DNA of 64,000 bases, taken from positions 1-64,000 of the forward strand of contig JAFLCG010000023.1 in NCBI GenBank assembly GCA_017303635.1, in the 5' to 3' direction. This stretch comes from Anaerolineae bacterium (lineage in GTDB: Bacteria > Chloroflexota > Anaerolineae > Aggregatilineales > Phototrophicaceae). The first letter of the stretch is position 1. Each line of letters starts with the position of its first letter. A program made the position numbers and the translations under genes. The notes under the pieces are model-generated. The model was not told the DNA's origin. It made no database searches and saw nothing but the letters and a program-made list of their open reading frames with translations. Shown here in pieces: positions 33,618 to 42,090 of the stretch.

Positions 33618-34721
33618 ATGGCACCGACTCATGGCAAGCAAGACGTGCAACCGATATTGCAAAGTGAAAAAGCAGGGCGTTATCCCGCAAGTGGACGGCG
33701 ATTTGATCTGATAGTCTCAGTGTTATCGTTGTGGATACTCGCTGGACTCTACCTGGATGGGTCGGCCCATCATCATATTCCCGATCTGATTGAAACGTTC
33801 TTCACGCCCTGGCATGCAGTTCTGTATTCCGGTTTCGCTGCCAGCGCCGGACTGTTGCTGATAACGCAGTGGCGCAACGTGTCGAAAGGTTACCGCTGGA
33901 CACACTCATTACCGCAGGGCTATATGACCTCCCTGCTTGGATCAGTCATCTTCCTGTTTTCCGGCGGCGCAGATTTCCTCTGGCACACTGCCTTTGGGTT
34001 CGAGGTTGGGCTAGAGGCCCTGGTCAGCCCATCCCATCTGGCGCTGGCGGTCGGCGGCGTGCTTATGATTTCTGGTCCGCTGCGGGCGACCATTCAGCGC
34101 AGCGCTCAGCAGGAGGTCAAGGGTTGGCATGAACTGCTGCCGGTTGTGCTGTCACTGCTAGGGATTCTATCAGTACTGACGTTTTTCAATGGTGACTTTG
34201 CCATTATCACCTACCCAAATTTCATGGCAATTCGTCCGTCAGGAAGCGACACCTTCCTTAATGACACCCATGCACTCGCCAGTGTCTTGATTCCCTCGGC
34301 ACTTCTGATGGGGGTAATCCTGTTCGCCCTCCGACACTGGACCCTCCCGCCAGGTAGTCTGACCTTCCTGATCGTTGGGAATGGCCTATTGATGACCTGG
34401 TTTCACCTGAAAGAAGTCTATATGTATCCGCAGATATTAGTCGCTGTCTTCGTGGCGGGTATTGCGGCAGATGTCCTTTATAGTCTGCTCAGACCGTCAG
34501 CGGTTCGAGTACATGCGCTGCGGTTGTTTGCTTTCGCAGTTCCAGCTATCCTGTTCGCCCTATTTTTCGTCATCCTCATTATCACTGCAGGCATCTGGTG
34601 GTCAGTACATCTTTGGACTGGCGCAGTGTTTCTGGCAGGGGTGATCGGGTTACTGCTCAGTTATCTCACACATCCCTTCATCAATGCGAAAGCACCATTG
34701 TTTCCCGGATCAATCCAATGA
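33618..34721 (+). CDS. Membrane protein upstream of P450, unknown family
   Basis: A 367-residue protein with about eight to nine hydrophobic helices and a polar N-terminus (to residue about 35). The loop HHHIPDLIETFFTPWHAVLY carries several histidines (HHH, and WHAV) that might bind a metal, and another histidine pair lies in FLWHTAFGFEVGLEALVSP. I do not recognise the family. It is the first gene after the TetR operator, and its last codons overlap the P450 start by four bases (ATGA), so both proteins are made together. Possible roles: import or presentation of a hydrophobic P450 substrate, or a redox partner in the membrane; nothing in the sequence decides. Confidence 0.72.
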   Translation: MAPTHGKQDVQPILQSEKAGRYPASGRRFDLIVSVLSLWILAGLYLDGSAHHHIPDLIETFFTPWHAVLYSGFAASAGLLLITQWRNVSKGYRWTHSLPQGYMTSLLGSVIFLFSGGADFLWHTAFGFEVGLEALVSPSHLALAVGGVLMISGPLRATIQRSAQQEVKGWHELLPVVLSLLGILSVLTFFNGDFAIITYPNFMAIRPSGSDTFLNDTHALASVLIPSALLMGVILFALRHWTLPPGSLTFLIVGNGLLMTWFHLKEVYMYPQILVAVFVAGIAADVLYSLLRPSAVRVHALRLFAFAVPAILFALFFVILIITAGIWWSVHLWTGAVFLAGVIGLLLSYLTHPFINAKAPLFPGSIQ

Positions 34722-36073
34722 CAACCACTACACTACTCAAACAGCATAATCCGCCTGGACCACCACCTATCGGGACCAATCTGCTTGCCCAACTGCGCTT
34801 CGGCTTGCACGTGACTGGCGACCCGCTGAATGTGATGCTTGGCTGGTTCAAACAGTATGGCGACGTGGTTCATTTACAGTTTGGCAAGGAGGCACATGTG
34901 TACTTTCTCGCGCATCCTGACCACTTTCATACCGTGCTGGTAGAAAAAGCCAATCAGTTTCACAAAGCAGGCAGTTATAAGGACACAAAACGCGGGTTGG
35001 CACGCATTCTTGGCAATGGTCTGGTGACCAGTGATGGCGATTACTGGCGACGGCAGCGCAAACTCATTCAACCTGCGTTTCATGCACGCCGTATTGAAGC
35101 CTATGCCGAAGAAATGGTTAGACTCACCCAACTTATGCTGCAAGGATGGCAGGATGGCAAAACAATCGAGATCAATGATGTGATGATGCGGTTGACGTTA
35201 GCCATTGTTGCCAAAACTATCCTTGATACGGACATCAGGTCCGATGCTGAGAAAATCGCGGAGGCAGTCACGATCTTTCAGCATCTCGCTTTCGGGGTAG
35301 ACATCTTTCCGCTGTGGCTACCAACCCCCGCACATGTCAAACAGAGGAAAGCCGAAAAAGCGATGGACGATGTGGTTGCTGCTTTGATTACCCAACGACG
35401 AAAATCTGCTGAGGATCGAGGAGATTTGCTCTCGATGCTGCTCAACAGCTTAGACGAATCTGGGCAGGGGATGACCGATCAACAAATCCGGGATGAAATT
35501 GTCACCCTGTTCCTGGCGGGACATGAAACGACTGCGAATGCCCTAAGTTGGACATGGTATCTGCTGGCACAGCACCCGGAAGTAGAGCAAAAACTGCATG
35601 AGGAACTTCACGGTATACTGCATGGCAGAGTACCAACACTGGCTGACTTGAAACAGCTACCTTATACCGAACTGGTGCTGGAAGAATCCATGCGCTTGTA
35701 CCCGCCGGTATGGAATATGAGCCGTCAGGCGCTCACCGATGTGGAAGTCGGCGGCTATATCATCCCGAAAGGCAGCGAAGTCAACCTCAATACCTATGCC
35801 ATGCACCACGATCCACGCTGGTGGGATGAACCAGAACATTTCAATCCACATCGGCAATCCAGCGCTCCCAAGATGGCATATCTGCCGTTCAGCACCGGAC
35901 CGCGCGTCTGTATTGGCAACAGCTTTGCCTTGATGGAAGCACGGTTGATTCTGGCAACTGTCGCCAGTCGCTATCGTCTCAAGATGATAGGTAGACAACC
36001 CCCTGTACAGATGGAGCCACTGATTGCGCTGCGTCCTAAAGGGAGGGTGTCTTTAATCGCCGAGGCGAGATAA
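34718..36073 (+). CDS. Cytochrome P450
   Basis: A 451-residue soluble P450. The proline-rich opening QHNPPGPPPIG, the I-helix LFLAGHETTANALSW with the oxygen-binding AGxET, the K-helix ExxR (EESMRLYP), and the heme-binding loop FSTGPRVCIGNSFA with Cys398 are all intact. Overall it resembles the bacterial class related to fatty-acid and terpene hydroxylases (CYP102/CYP110-like), but I cannot assign the family. Start ATG 34718 overlaps the stop of the preceding membrane-protein gene, whose frame runs ahead; a longer frame from 34598 is only a shadow. No ferredoxin or reductase gene is adjacent, so redox partners must be encoded elsewhere. Its last 21 bases overlap the opposing nucleoside phosphorylase gene. 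Confidence 0.92.
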   Translation: MTTTTLLKQHNPPGPPPIGTNLLAQLRFGLHVTGDPLNVMLGWFKQYGDVVHLQFGKEAHVYFLAHPDHFHTVLVEKANQFHKAGSYKDTKRGLARILGNGLVTSDGDYWRRQRKLIQPAFHARRIEAYAEEMVRLTQLMLQGWQDGKTIEINDVMMRLTLAIVAKTILDTDIRSDAEKIAEAVTIFQHLAFGVDIFPLWLPTPAHVKQRKAEKAMDDVVAALITQRRKSAEDRGDLLSMLLNSLDESGQGMTDQQIRDEIVTLFLAGHETTANALSWTWYLLAQHPEVEQKLHEELHGILHGRVPTLADLKQLPYTELVLEESMRLYPPVWNMSRQALTDVEVGGYIIPKGSEVNLNTYAMHHDPRWWDEPEHFNPHRQSSAPKMAYLPFSTGPRVCIGNSFALMEARLILATVASRYRLKMIGRQPPVQMEPLIALRPKGRVSLIAEAR

Positions 36074-36877
36074 CGTATGGCTCGAATGTGGATTTTGATC
36101 TAACCAGCGCCGGGCGGCCTGCCTAATGACATTCAGCGCATCATGGCTGCCCTGATCCACCCCTTTTTCAAAATCGCCTTCAATCTGCCCCATCTGATTA
36201 GTGATATGGGCGAAACAGATAACCGCTTTGCCCTTCACCTGAGCAAACGCGTAGAGGGCCGCCGCTTCCATTTCGACTCCCAAAATACCCTCTGATCGGG
36301 CATAGTCGATAGCGTATTCCGTTTCGCGGAACGGAGCATCCGTCGTCCAGGTCGCGCCGCCCAATACTCGCGCCGATGCCCCGGCAAAAGCACCTTCCAG
36401 ACAGGTGAGCAGCGTTGGGTCAATCTGGCTGTAAGGCGCAGGTGGTAAATAATGATAACTTGTGCCTTCATCACGCAGCGCTCGTTCGATCAACACGAAA
36501 TATGGTGGCTGTCCCATCGGTATGATTTGTCCGGCAGAAGTCATGCTGATGAGCAGCTTGCAACCAGAGACAAACAACTCCTCAGCCACCAGCACTGCGA
36601 ACGAAGCTCCGACGACATGCGGGATAATCCCGTATTCAACACTATCCTGATGAAAGATATATAGTTTCGTGTGATAACAGGCCCAGTGCGGATGAATGGC
36701 TGCCTGTCCCGTCGACAGGAGATGCTGAGCAATATCGCCGTCCGGGTCAAGGATACAAACATTTGGAATACTCCCTTCCGGAAGCGCCTTCTGCCGCCGT
36801 GCCTCGCGCAGCAGGTTCTCCGCTGTAAAAACCGAAGGTGCGGCATATATTTTGTTATCCAGAATAGATGGCTGCAT
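36053..36877 (-). CDS. Nucleoside phosphorylase (uridine phosphorylase type)
   Basis: A 274-residue enzyme of the PNP/UDP family, which splits nucleosides with phosphate into base and sugar-1-phosphate. Visible signatures are VVGASFAVLVAEELFVSGCK, MTSAGQIIP in the middle, and the family motif GVEMEAAALYAFAQVKG near residue 200 in which the Glu-Met-Glu triplet binds ribose. The N-terminal region has an unusual FTAENLLREARRQKALPEGS leader not seen in short hexameric members. Substrate (uridine, other nucleoside, or S-methyl-thioadenosine-like) is not decided. Its 3' end overlaps the P450 gene from the opposite strand by 21 bases; its start is 12 bases after the MFS gene stop on the same strand, suggesting one transcript. 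Confidence 0.85.
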   Translation of the reverse strand: MQPSILDNKIYAAPSVFTAENLLREARRQKALPEGSIPNVCILDPDGDIAQHLLSTGQAAIHPHWACYHTKLYIFHQDSVEYGIIPHVVGASFAVLVAEELFVSGCKLLISMTSAGQIIPMGQPPYFVLIERALRDEGTSYHYLPPAPYSQIDPTLLTCLEGAFAGASARVLGGATWTTDAPFRETEYAIDYARSEGILGVEMEAAALYAFAQVKGKAVICFAHITNQMGQIEGDFEKGVDQGSHDALNVIRQAARRWLDQNPHSSHTLSRLGD

Positions 36878-36889
36878 TCATCGCTCCTG

Positions 36890-38188
36890 TCAGCGTGTTT
36901 CCGATAGAGGAGGTTCAATTGCTGGTTCCAAAGGCGGAATGGATTTTGTCGGTTGAAGTCTAACCAGTGTTTCCGGTAGCAGGAAGAAGGTCACAGCCCC
37001 AGCGATAGCAGTGAGCACGGCAATGACCAGCACCGCCACCTGAATGGTAAACAGATCAGCCAGTACACCACCTACCACCGCACCAAAAGCATAGCCGCTA
37101 TCCCGCCACAGGCGATACACACCCAGGGCCGAGGCTCGCCATGACGGATGTGCCAGATCACTGATGGCAGCTAGCAGTGTCGGATAGACCATCCCCGTTC
37201 CTAACCCCATCACAATGGCTGCCAGCAGCCATGTGGCTGAGTTTGTACCCAACACAAATATAGCGATACCCAATGACTGCACCCACAGCCCGCCAGTCAC
37301 CAACGGTTTGCGTCCGATCCGATCACTGAGCGCTCCGGTAAAAAGTTGGCTGATGCCCCAGACTGCCAGATATGTACCTCCAACAGCCGCCGCTTCCGCT
37401 ATGGATACCCCCGCGCTTACTGCTAGCAGTGGCAAAAGTCCCCAGATCACGACATCGTTAAGGTTGTTGACCAGTCCGCCCTGTGACAAACTGAAAAAAG
37501 CTTTGTCCTGCCAGCTTACACGCCGGAAAATCGTCCAAAACGAGAGCCTTTCCTCTGGCTGGTAATGTTGAGCCGCTTCCTGAAGCGCATAACCCCGCGT
37601 CTCGCGGACGAAGAACCACGACAGCATCAGCCCACCAATGGCAAAAACGATGCCGAGATAAAATGGGTACGGGCGCAGTGCCGTTTGCGCGGCAATCCAG
37701 CCCGCCCCAGCCGTCGAGAGCGCCATTGCCAGATAGCCCGCAAATTCATTCAAGCCGGTTGCGCGTCCGCGTCCGACGGGACCGACCAAATCCACTTTCA
37801 TGATGACTGCCGACGACCAGCACAACCCCTGATTGATACCCAGCAAGATATTGGCGAAGACAATCCAGCCCCAGGTCGGTGCGAGTATGATGATGATGGG
37901 GACGGGTAAACCAAACAGCCAACCTGCGACCAACAGCGGCTTGCGTCCGACGCGATCCGCGTTTCGTCCAGCAAACAGATTCGCCAGTGCTTTGACGATT
38001 CCGAAGCTGATGATGAAGGTCAGCGTGACACTCACCGATGTGAGTGCAAATTCATCGGCGGCGATGAGTGGGACAACGGTGCGTTCCAGCCCCAGCATCG
38101 CTCCAACAAAAGCGTTTACAATTACCAACAACGTGAACTGTCGCCAGTTGGCAAGCAGTCCGAGTTGTAGGCTTTGCATGCTTGTCAT
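36890..38188 (-). CDS. MFS transporter
   Basis: A 432-residue permease with 12 predicted helices in two halves joined by a cytoplasmic loop near residues 205-240. The first half has the motif GRNADRVGRKPLL after helix 2 (the MFS motif A type) and the second half its counterpart GALSDRIGRKPLVTGG. Substrate is not clear; the pattern matches the drug/metabolite efflux or anion branches. Its start overlaps the stop of the MBL gene before it, and the two belong with the ArsR-rhodanese regulator in one operon, so the transporter may move a sulfur compound such as sulfite, thiosulfate or an organosulfur anion (inference from neighbours only). A tail of about 20 residues after helix 12 is proline-rich. 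Confidence 0.88.
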   Translation of the reverse strand: MTSMQSLQLGLLANWRQFTLLVIVNAFVGAMLGLERTVVPLIAADEFALTSVSVTLTFIISFGIVKALANLFAGRNADRVGRKPLLVAGWLFGLPVPIIIILAPTWGWIVFANILLGINQGLCWSSAVIMKVDLVGPVGRGRATGLNEFAGYLAMALSTAGAGWIAAQTALRPYPFYLGIVFAIGGLMLSWFFVRETRGYALQEAAQHYQPEERLSFWTIFRRVSWQDKAFFSLSQGGLVNNLNDVVIWGLLPLLAVSAGVSIAEAAAVGGTYLAVWGISQLFTGALSDRIGRKPLVTGGLWVQSLGIAIFVLGTNSATWLLAAIVMGLGTGMVYPTLLAAISDLAHPSWRASALGVYRLWRDSGYAFGAVVGGVLADLFTIQVAVLVIAVLTAIAGAVTFFLLPETLVRLQPTKSIPPLEPAIEPPLSETR

Positions 38189-38940
38189 GCCAACTCACCG
38201 ATGTGGGCGTTCAAATTTGACTCTCGAATGGTGGTAAATTCCGGTGGCGCGGGAGTCTGATCTTTCTGAACAAAAGCGATGAAAGCATCCCGTTCCGTGT
38301 GTTGCAGGGCAGCATTGAAGCGCCGTTCAAAGCCAATGGTTGAACTCGGCTTGCCGCTCATGTTGCGTCCACACACTGAGCCGGAAAAGTGGCTTGGGTA
38401 AATCTCAACCATATCATCCAATTTCAGGAGTTTGTTGAAAAGACTGTCATATAGTTGACCTGCATACACGGCGGTGTTTGCGTCGCCATGCAAATCAGGT
38501 CGTCCGACATCGCCGACAAACAAGGTGTCGCCGGTGAACACCAGCCAGGGCATTTCCGAACGCACTTTGTCCCCAACAATCAGACTGATGCCGTCGGCAG
38601 AATGGCCGGGGGTGTGCAGCACCCGCACATAGTCGTTGCCGAGTTCCACCACATCACCATCTTTCAGTGGAGTAAAGGGAAACCTTACTTGTGCGGATTC
38701 GTGCAGATAGATTGGGGCGTTGGTGGTGGCAGTAAGCAAGGTTGCGCCGGAGTGGTGATCCGCCTGCACATGGGTCTCGAAGATGGCGACGATAGGGGAA
38801 TTTGCCTGCCGTGCCACTTCCAGATAATCGGCAATGTGGTCGAGGTGGGGGTCTACCACCGCCAGTTTTGCTTTGCCAGTACAGCCGAATACATATGACG
38901 CACAGCCCGTTTGTGGATGAAGAATTTGTCGGAAGATCAT
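38185..38940 (-). CDS. MBL-fold hydrolase, persulfide dioxygenase-like, with altered metal motif
   Basis: A 251-residue metallo-beta-lactamase-fold protein. The start at 38940 (MIFRQILHPQTGCASYVF) is typical of the ETHE1/persulfide dioxygenase and related Blh group; the longer frame upstream belongs to the regulator gene. The metal motif reads THVQADHHSG: the second position of the usual HxHxDH is Gln instead of His; the Asp and His remain, as do HTPGHSADG and FTGDTLFVGDVGRPDL and the late histidine in YPSHFSG. So a metal site probably exists but is modified. Together with an ArsR-rhodanese regulator and an MFS protein, it points to hydrogen sulfide or persulfide handling. Its stop overlaps the MFS start. 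Confidence 0.83.
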   Translation of the reverse strand: MIFRQILHPQTGCASYVFGCTGKAKLAVVDPHLDHIADYLEVARQANSPIVAIFETHVQADHHSGATLLTATTNAPIYLHESAQVRFPFTPLKDGDVVELGNDYVRVLHTPGHSADGISLIVGDKVRSEMPWLVFTGDTLFVGDVGRPDLHGDANTAVYAGQLYDSLFNKLLKLDDMVEIYPSHFSGSVCGRNMSGKPSSTIGFERRFNAALQHTERDAFIAFVQKDQTPAPPEFTTIRESNLNAHIGELA

Positions 38941-38956
38941 GCGGTGCTCCTGATGG

Positions 38957-39619
38957 TTAGTCGGTTTCAGTCGGTAAATCGGCAAGTTTCCAATCCGGGT
39001 AACCCTGCTGCATCCGCCGCGCCTGATAGCCGTGCGACAGCAGCAGTTGTACGGCTTCATCGGCAAAGACGCAGTATGCTCCCCGGCAGTAAGCCACGAT
39101 TTCCTGGTCGGGTGGCAGTTCGTGAAGACGTTGTTGAATTTCATCAATCGGGATCGAACGCGCTCCAGCGATATGCCCCTGCGTGTATTCCAGTACGGGG
39201 CGTACATCCAGAACGATCAACCCTGGCTCATGCAGGCGAGATATAAGTTCATTGATCGTCACTGGTTCCAGGACTTTACGCTCGGTCAGATAGGTATCGA
39301 TGATGCGCTCCACCTCGGCGAGTTGACGCTCGGCAATTTGCCGGATGAGCTGTACCAATTGGTAAACAGTAGGATCAGCTAGCCGATAGTACACCCGTAG
39401 TCCTTGTTTGCGGGCGATGATGAGATGCGCTTCTCGCAGAGCCTGAAGGTGTTGCGAAGCGTTGGCAATGGAGAGGGCAGCCTCGTTTGCCAATTCCTCG
39501 ACGCTGCGTTCGCCCTGAGCCAACAGGTCCACCAGCTCCAGTCGGTGCGTGTTGGCAATCGCTTTGGCTATCCGGGCAAATTGCTCATTGATCTCAGTTT
39601 TAAATGCACGATGGTTCAT
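38957..39619 (-). CDS. ArsR-type regulator fused to a rhodanese domain
   Basis: A 220-residue protein with an ArsR winged HTH at about 12-85 (LELVDLLAQGERSVEELANE, then LSIANASQHLQALREAHLI) followed by a linker helix and a rhodanese domain at about 125-215. The active loop reads VAYCRGAYCVFADEA, giving a catalytic cysteine and a second one four residues on. ArsR-rhodanese fusions are known as repressors of sulfur-related operons in some bacteria; the cysteine is expected to accept a persulfide and signal derepression. I place the start at ATG 39619; an in-frame ATG at 39631 is possible. It is first in the operon with the MBL-fold and MFS genes, 16 bases upstream of the MBL start. Confidence 0.88.
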   Translation of the reverse strand: MNHRAFKTEINEQFARIAKAIANTHRLELVDLLAQGERSVEELANEAALSIANASQHLQALREAHLIIARKQGLRVYYRLADPTVYQLVQLIRQIAERQLAEVERIIDTYLTERKVLEPVTINELISRLHEPGLIVLDVRPVLEYTQGHIAGARSIPIDEIQQRLHELPPDQEIVAYCRGAYCVFADEAVQLLLSHGYQARRMQQGYPDWKLADLPTETD

Positions 39620-39982
39620 GTTTATGGTCAAATATTCAATTGATTTATTGAATTATAGATCGGGCTGATCCAACTGTCAAAATGACAACGATTGACTACG
39701 CATTAACTCAAGTTTCTCAAAACCTGAAATCCTTATCACCACCAGCCGCCACCATTGGTCACATGGTGGGATTGGTGAGTAAGCTATTTGATGGTTGAGG
39801 CACATCAATTGGCTTGATATATTCGGATTTCCAATATCGAAGGTGTGTTGCACGGCGTAGGCTCAATACTACCTGGTGACCATCTGCATTTTATGGGCAT
39901 GTAATCCTCTGTTCTGTGCTTGAGGCAGGCGTATCTCTCAGTTCATCCCCGTCTCCAACCCCCTGTGCATCTCGGTGCGCTT
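39620..39982. other. Promoter side of the ArsR operon, no gene
   Basis: About 360 bases with no coding pattern. An AT-rich stretch TTCAATTGATTTATTGAAT near 39634-39652 has dyad symmetry (TTCAAT with ATTGAA) and lies just before the ArsR-rhodanese start, so it is a candidate ArsR operator. Nothing else recognised. Confidence 0.4.
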
Positions 39983-40142
39983 GATTTCGCACGATAACGC
40001 ACCCCCCAACCTGCTAAAGCCGCCAGCGGCTTCGGCTACGGTTTTGCCTCTGGCTTGCGCCGATTCCCTCAAGGCAAAACCGTGCCGCCCTGCGGGTAGC
40101 GGGTTGGGAAACCCGGTGCGTTCTCTTTTGTGCGAAAGCGCA
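39983..40142. repeat. About 160-bp imperfect palindrome (structured element)
   Basis: The two halves are imperfectly complementary over nearly their whole length. TTTCGCACGATAACGCACC near the left end matches the reverse complement of GGTGCGTTCTCTTTTGTGCG near the right end; AACCTGCTA matches TAGCGGGTT; GGTTTTGCCT matches AGGCAAAACC at the centre. A single-strand copy would fold into one long branched hairpin. It lies between the ArsR operon and the first mobile-type gene. It may be the edge of the island, a repeat family member or a structured RNA; I cannot tell. Confidence 0.5.
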
Positions 40143-40151
40143 CCTTACAAA

Positions 40152-40436
40152 ATGCACATGCGGGGTATCGACCTCACGGATGACTGGAAGGCCGCGCTCG
40201 CTCGAAAGGGCAGCGCTGTAAATCCTGCCCAACGCCGATGCGCGTTGACGGTCTCCTGCAGGGGGGCGCGCTTCTTCGCAGTGCCAAACGTCCCTGACCA
40301 AACCAGGTCAGATGACACTGAGCGTCGTGGATGGGGCTGTGAGAGACAAGAAGCAGCCTGCTGGAACGGTCAACAGTTCGAGGTGGTCATTCACATGATC
40401 CCGGACTGCATCCAGGCAGCACTCAGCGTTGATTGA
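40152..40436 (+). CDS. Possible small protein gene, unknown
   Basis: A 94-codon frame starting MHMRGIDLTDDWKAALARKG and ending QFEVVIHMIPDCIQAALSVD, followed 28 bases later by a good terminator. No Shine-Dalgarno is visible and the middle (RRCALTVSCRGARFFAVPN) does not look well conserved, so the frame may be spurious or partly shifted. The reverse strand over the same stretch is also open and equally unconvincing. I list it because the terminator must end some transcript. Confidence 0.3.
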   Translation: MHMRGIDLTDDWKAALARKGSAVNPAQRRCALTVSCRGARFFAVPNVPDQTRSDDTERRGWGCERQEAACWNGQQFEVVIHMIPDCIQAALSVD

Positions 40437-40463
40437 CGATCAAACAACTGCATACGACTTTTC

Positions 40464-40490
40464 AGAGAGGGGCGCGAGCCTCTCTCTTTT
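40464..40490 (+). terminator. Terminator before the SLOG gene
   Basis: AGAGAGG (40464-40470) pairs with CCTCTCT (40479-40485) around an 8-base loop, followed by CTTTT. It lies 43 bases before the next start codon, so it ends a transcript arriving from upstream. Confidence 0.75.
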
Positions 40491-40532
40491 GTTTGTACAC
40501 GGATTGATTTTTCTGGATTGACGAGGTGAACT

Positions 40533-40991
40533 ATGGCAACAGAAACGCGGGTGATGATCGCGGGATCCCGGTATGCAACGCGGGCGGCGCTGGACTATGT
40601 ACGACTAGTCGTTCAGCGTGTGCATCAACTCGGCTGGACGGTGCCGGTCGGCGACAACCCGAAGGGTGTCGATATGGCAGTGGTGAACGAGTGTCGGCGG
40701 CTGAAGGCGAAGGTGATGGTTGTCGGCCTGACGGAGCGTCCGCGCAACGGCGGTTGTGGGCAAAGCTCATATGGACAGTATGTCCGCTTCGAATGCGGGG
40801 TGTATCGCACGGCGGGCGGTGGCCTGTTCGACCGCTACCACGAGCGCGACCGCTATTTGGTCGATTTGTGCGACCGGGCAGTGTTCGTCTGGAACGGTGA
40901 CAGCCGCGGTACGAAGTCGGGGTATGAGTATGCCCTACGGCGCGGCAAGCAGGCGCATCTGGCGACGTTTGAGGTGGTGCGCCATGGCTAG
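40533..40991 (+). CDS. SLOG/DprA-fold nucleotide-binding protein
   Basis: A 152-residue protein with a Rossmann-like SLOG fold: VMIAGSRYATRAALDYVRLV near the start (GSR phosphate loop), TVPVGDNPKGVDMAVVNECR (the GD.P.G.D motif), and WNGDSRGTKSGYEYALRRGK, the second nucleotide-contact loop. Such proteins occur in phages, plasmids and conflict systems; they may bind or process nucleotide derivatives, but the ligand is unknown. GAGGTG lies 6-11 bases before the ATG at 40533. It overlaps the next gene by eight bases. It marks the start of the run of mobile-type genes. Confidence 0.72.
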   Translation: MATETRVMIAGSRYATRAALDYVRLVVQRVHQLGWTVPVGDNPKGVDMAVVNECRRLKAKVMVVGLTERPRNGGCGQSSYGQYVRFECGVYRTAGGGLFDRYHERDRYLVDLCDRAVFVWNGDSRGTKSGYEYALRRGKQAHLATFEVVRHG

Positions 40992-41580
40992 TCGGGCTCT
41001 CCGGACAGTTGGGCACGAGTACGTCGGCGAATTGACGGGCAGCATCACCGGCGATGTCCACTGCTACGGCTACGCCATCCACGAGGGCATCTGCATTTAT
41101 GTCAATATGGGTGGTCCGCGCATGGCAGTCGAAGCCATTAGAGCCAAGCTCGCGAAGGGCGATATCGTGTCGTGTGCGCCGTGGGATGCGCCGTCGGTCG
41201 AGCTGACGGCGGGCGAAGGCAACAGCGGCATGTATCACGCCTACCTGACCAACATCCCGGAGGCGAAGTTCACCTCGCTGATCCTGGTGCATGAGTGGGC
41301 AGTGGTGCCAAACTACAATGGCGCGGCAACCACGTTCCTCTTCCGCATGGACGATGCGCAGGCAACAACGAATCTCAAGCATCATGTGACTGAACTGGTC
41401 AAGGTGCCGGTGTTCGATACCTGGGCGGACTACCTCTACTCTGCCGGGCAGATTGCCGGACTCGTCTGCAAGACACGCAGCGCAGGTGCGATTGACCTCT
41501 TGACGGTCGATCTGGATGCAACGGCGTGGACTCGGCTGATTACAGGCGGTCTAGAGCGCGGCGACATCTACTTTCACTAA
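40984..41580 (+). CDS. Hypothetical protein of the mobile-type operon
   Basis: A 198-residue protein I do not recognise. It begins MASRALRTVGHEYVGELTGS at ATG 40984, inside the end of the SLOG gene (8-base overlap), so it is translationally coupled to it. It appears to be a mixed alpha/beta soluble protein without membrane segments, signal peptide or clear catalytic motif; the C-terminal LEVDLDAT-like part reads DLLTVDLDATAWTRLITGG. GC-rich base use matches the SLOG and methyltransferase genes, so the three probably moved as a unit. Much longer upstream in-frame sequence in this frame is shadow of the SLOG gene. Confidence 0.65.
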   Translation: MASRALRTVGHEYVGELTGSITGDVHCYGYAIHEGICIYVNMGGPRMAVEAIRAKLAKGDIVSCAPWDAPSVELTAGEGNSGMYHAYLTNIPEAKFTSLILVHEWAVVPNYNGAATTFLFRMDDAQATTNLKHHVTELVKVPVFDTWADYLYSAGQIAGLVCKTRSAGAIDLLTVDLDATAWTRLITGGLERGDIYFH

Positions 41581-41649
41581 CTTCATCATCGAATTGGGTC
41601 TTATCTCGCCGCCTCAGTGCGGCATTTTCGATTCCAGAAAGGGACGATC

Positions 41650-42090
41650 ATGGCACGAGCTGAGTCCAAAATGGTCATGGGCTATCTGCCCATCGAGGAG
41701 CGCCACTACCCGGCGTTGCTATCATTAGTGCAGCCCGCCACCACCGCTCACAAACTGCTCGATCCATTCGCGGGTGAAGGCGCGTTTCTCGATGCGGCAG
41801 CGCGGGCGTGGAACCTGACACCCTATGCTAATGAGCTGGACGGCGAACGGGCTGCTGCCTGTGTTGAACGTTTCGGCGCGAAACAGGCAGTGCGCGGTGA
41901 TGTCGAACGGCTGTTGGCATCGAATAACGTTTTCAGCGCCGCCTGGCTCAACCCACCGTATGACCACGATCCACTGCTCAAGGATAGTAAACGGGTCGAG
42001 TTCGCCTATCTGCGCCACGCCTGGAAGTGGCTGCAGGATGGCGGGCTGGCGCTGTGGTGTGTGTATCTGCATCACATTACGGAGGAGAAG
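41650..42090 (+). pseudogene. DUF6094-like methyltransferase gene truncated by recombinase element
   Basis: From ATG 41650 (AAAGGGACG upstream) the frame gives MARAESKMVMGYLPIEERHY, then LLDPFAGEGAFLDAAARAWN (SAM-binding motif I) and SAAWLNPPYDHDP (catalytic NPPY of N6-adenine or N4-cytosine methylases). This matches the N-terminal half of DUF6094-type methyltransferases of plasmids and phages. Similarity stops after LHHITEE near 42088, where the frame runs on into the reverse complement of the recombinase gene to a stop at 42198 with no protein character. The remaining half is not seen in the window. I infer insertion of the recombinase element into the gene. Confidence 0.72.

Noticed and set aside
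39975..40151. Upstream extension of the 40152 frame through the palindrome
   Set aside because: The palindrome explains this stretch better than coding; amino acid composition is typical of non-coding GC-rich DNA.
40531..41385. 284-codon minus-strand frame over the SLOG and next gene
   Set aside because: Low-complexity, proline- and arginine-rich shadow; the plus strand has SLOG motifs and a ribosome site.
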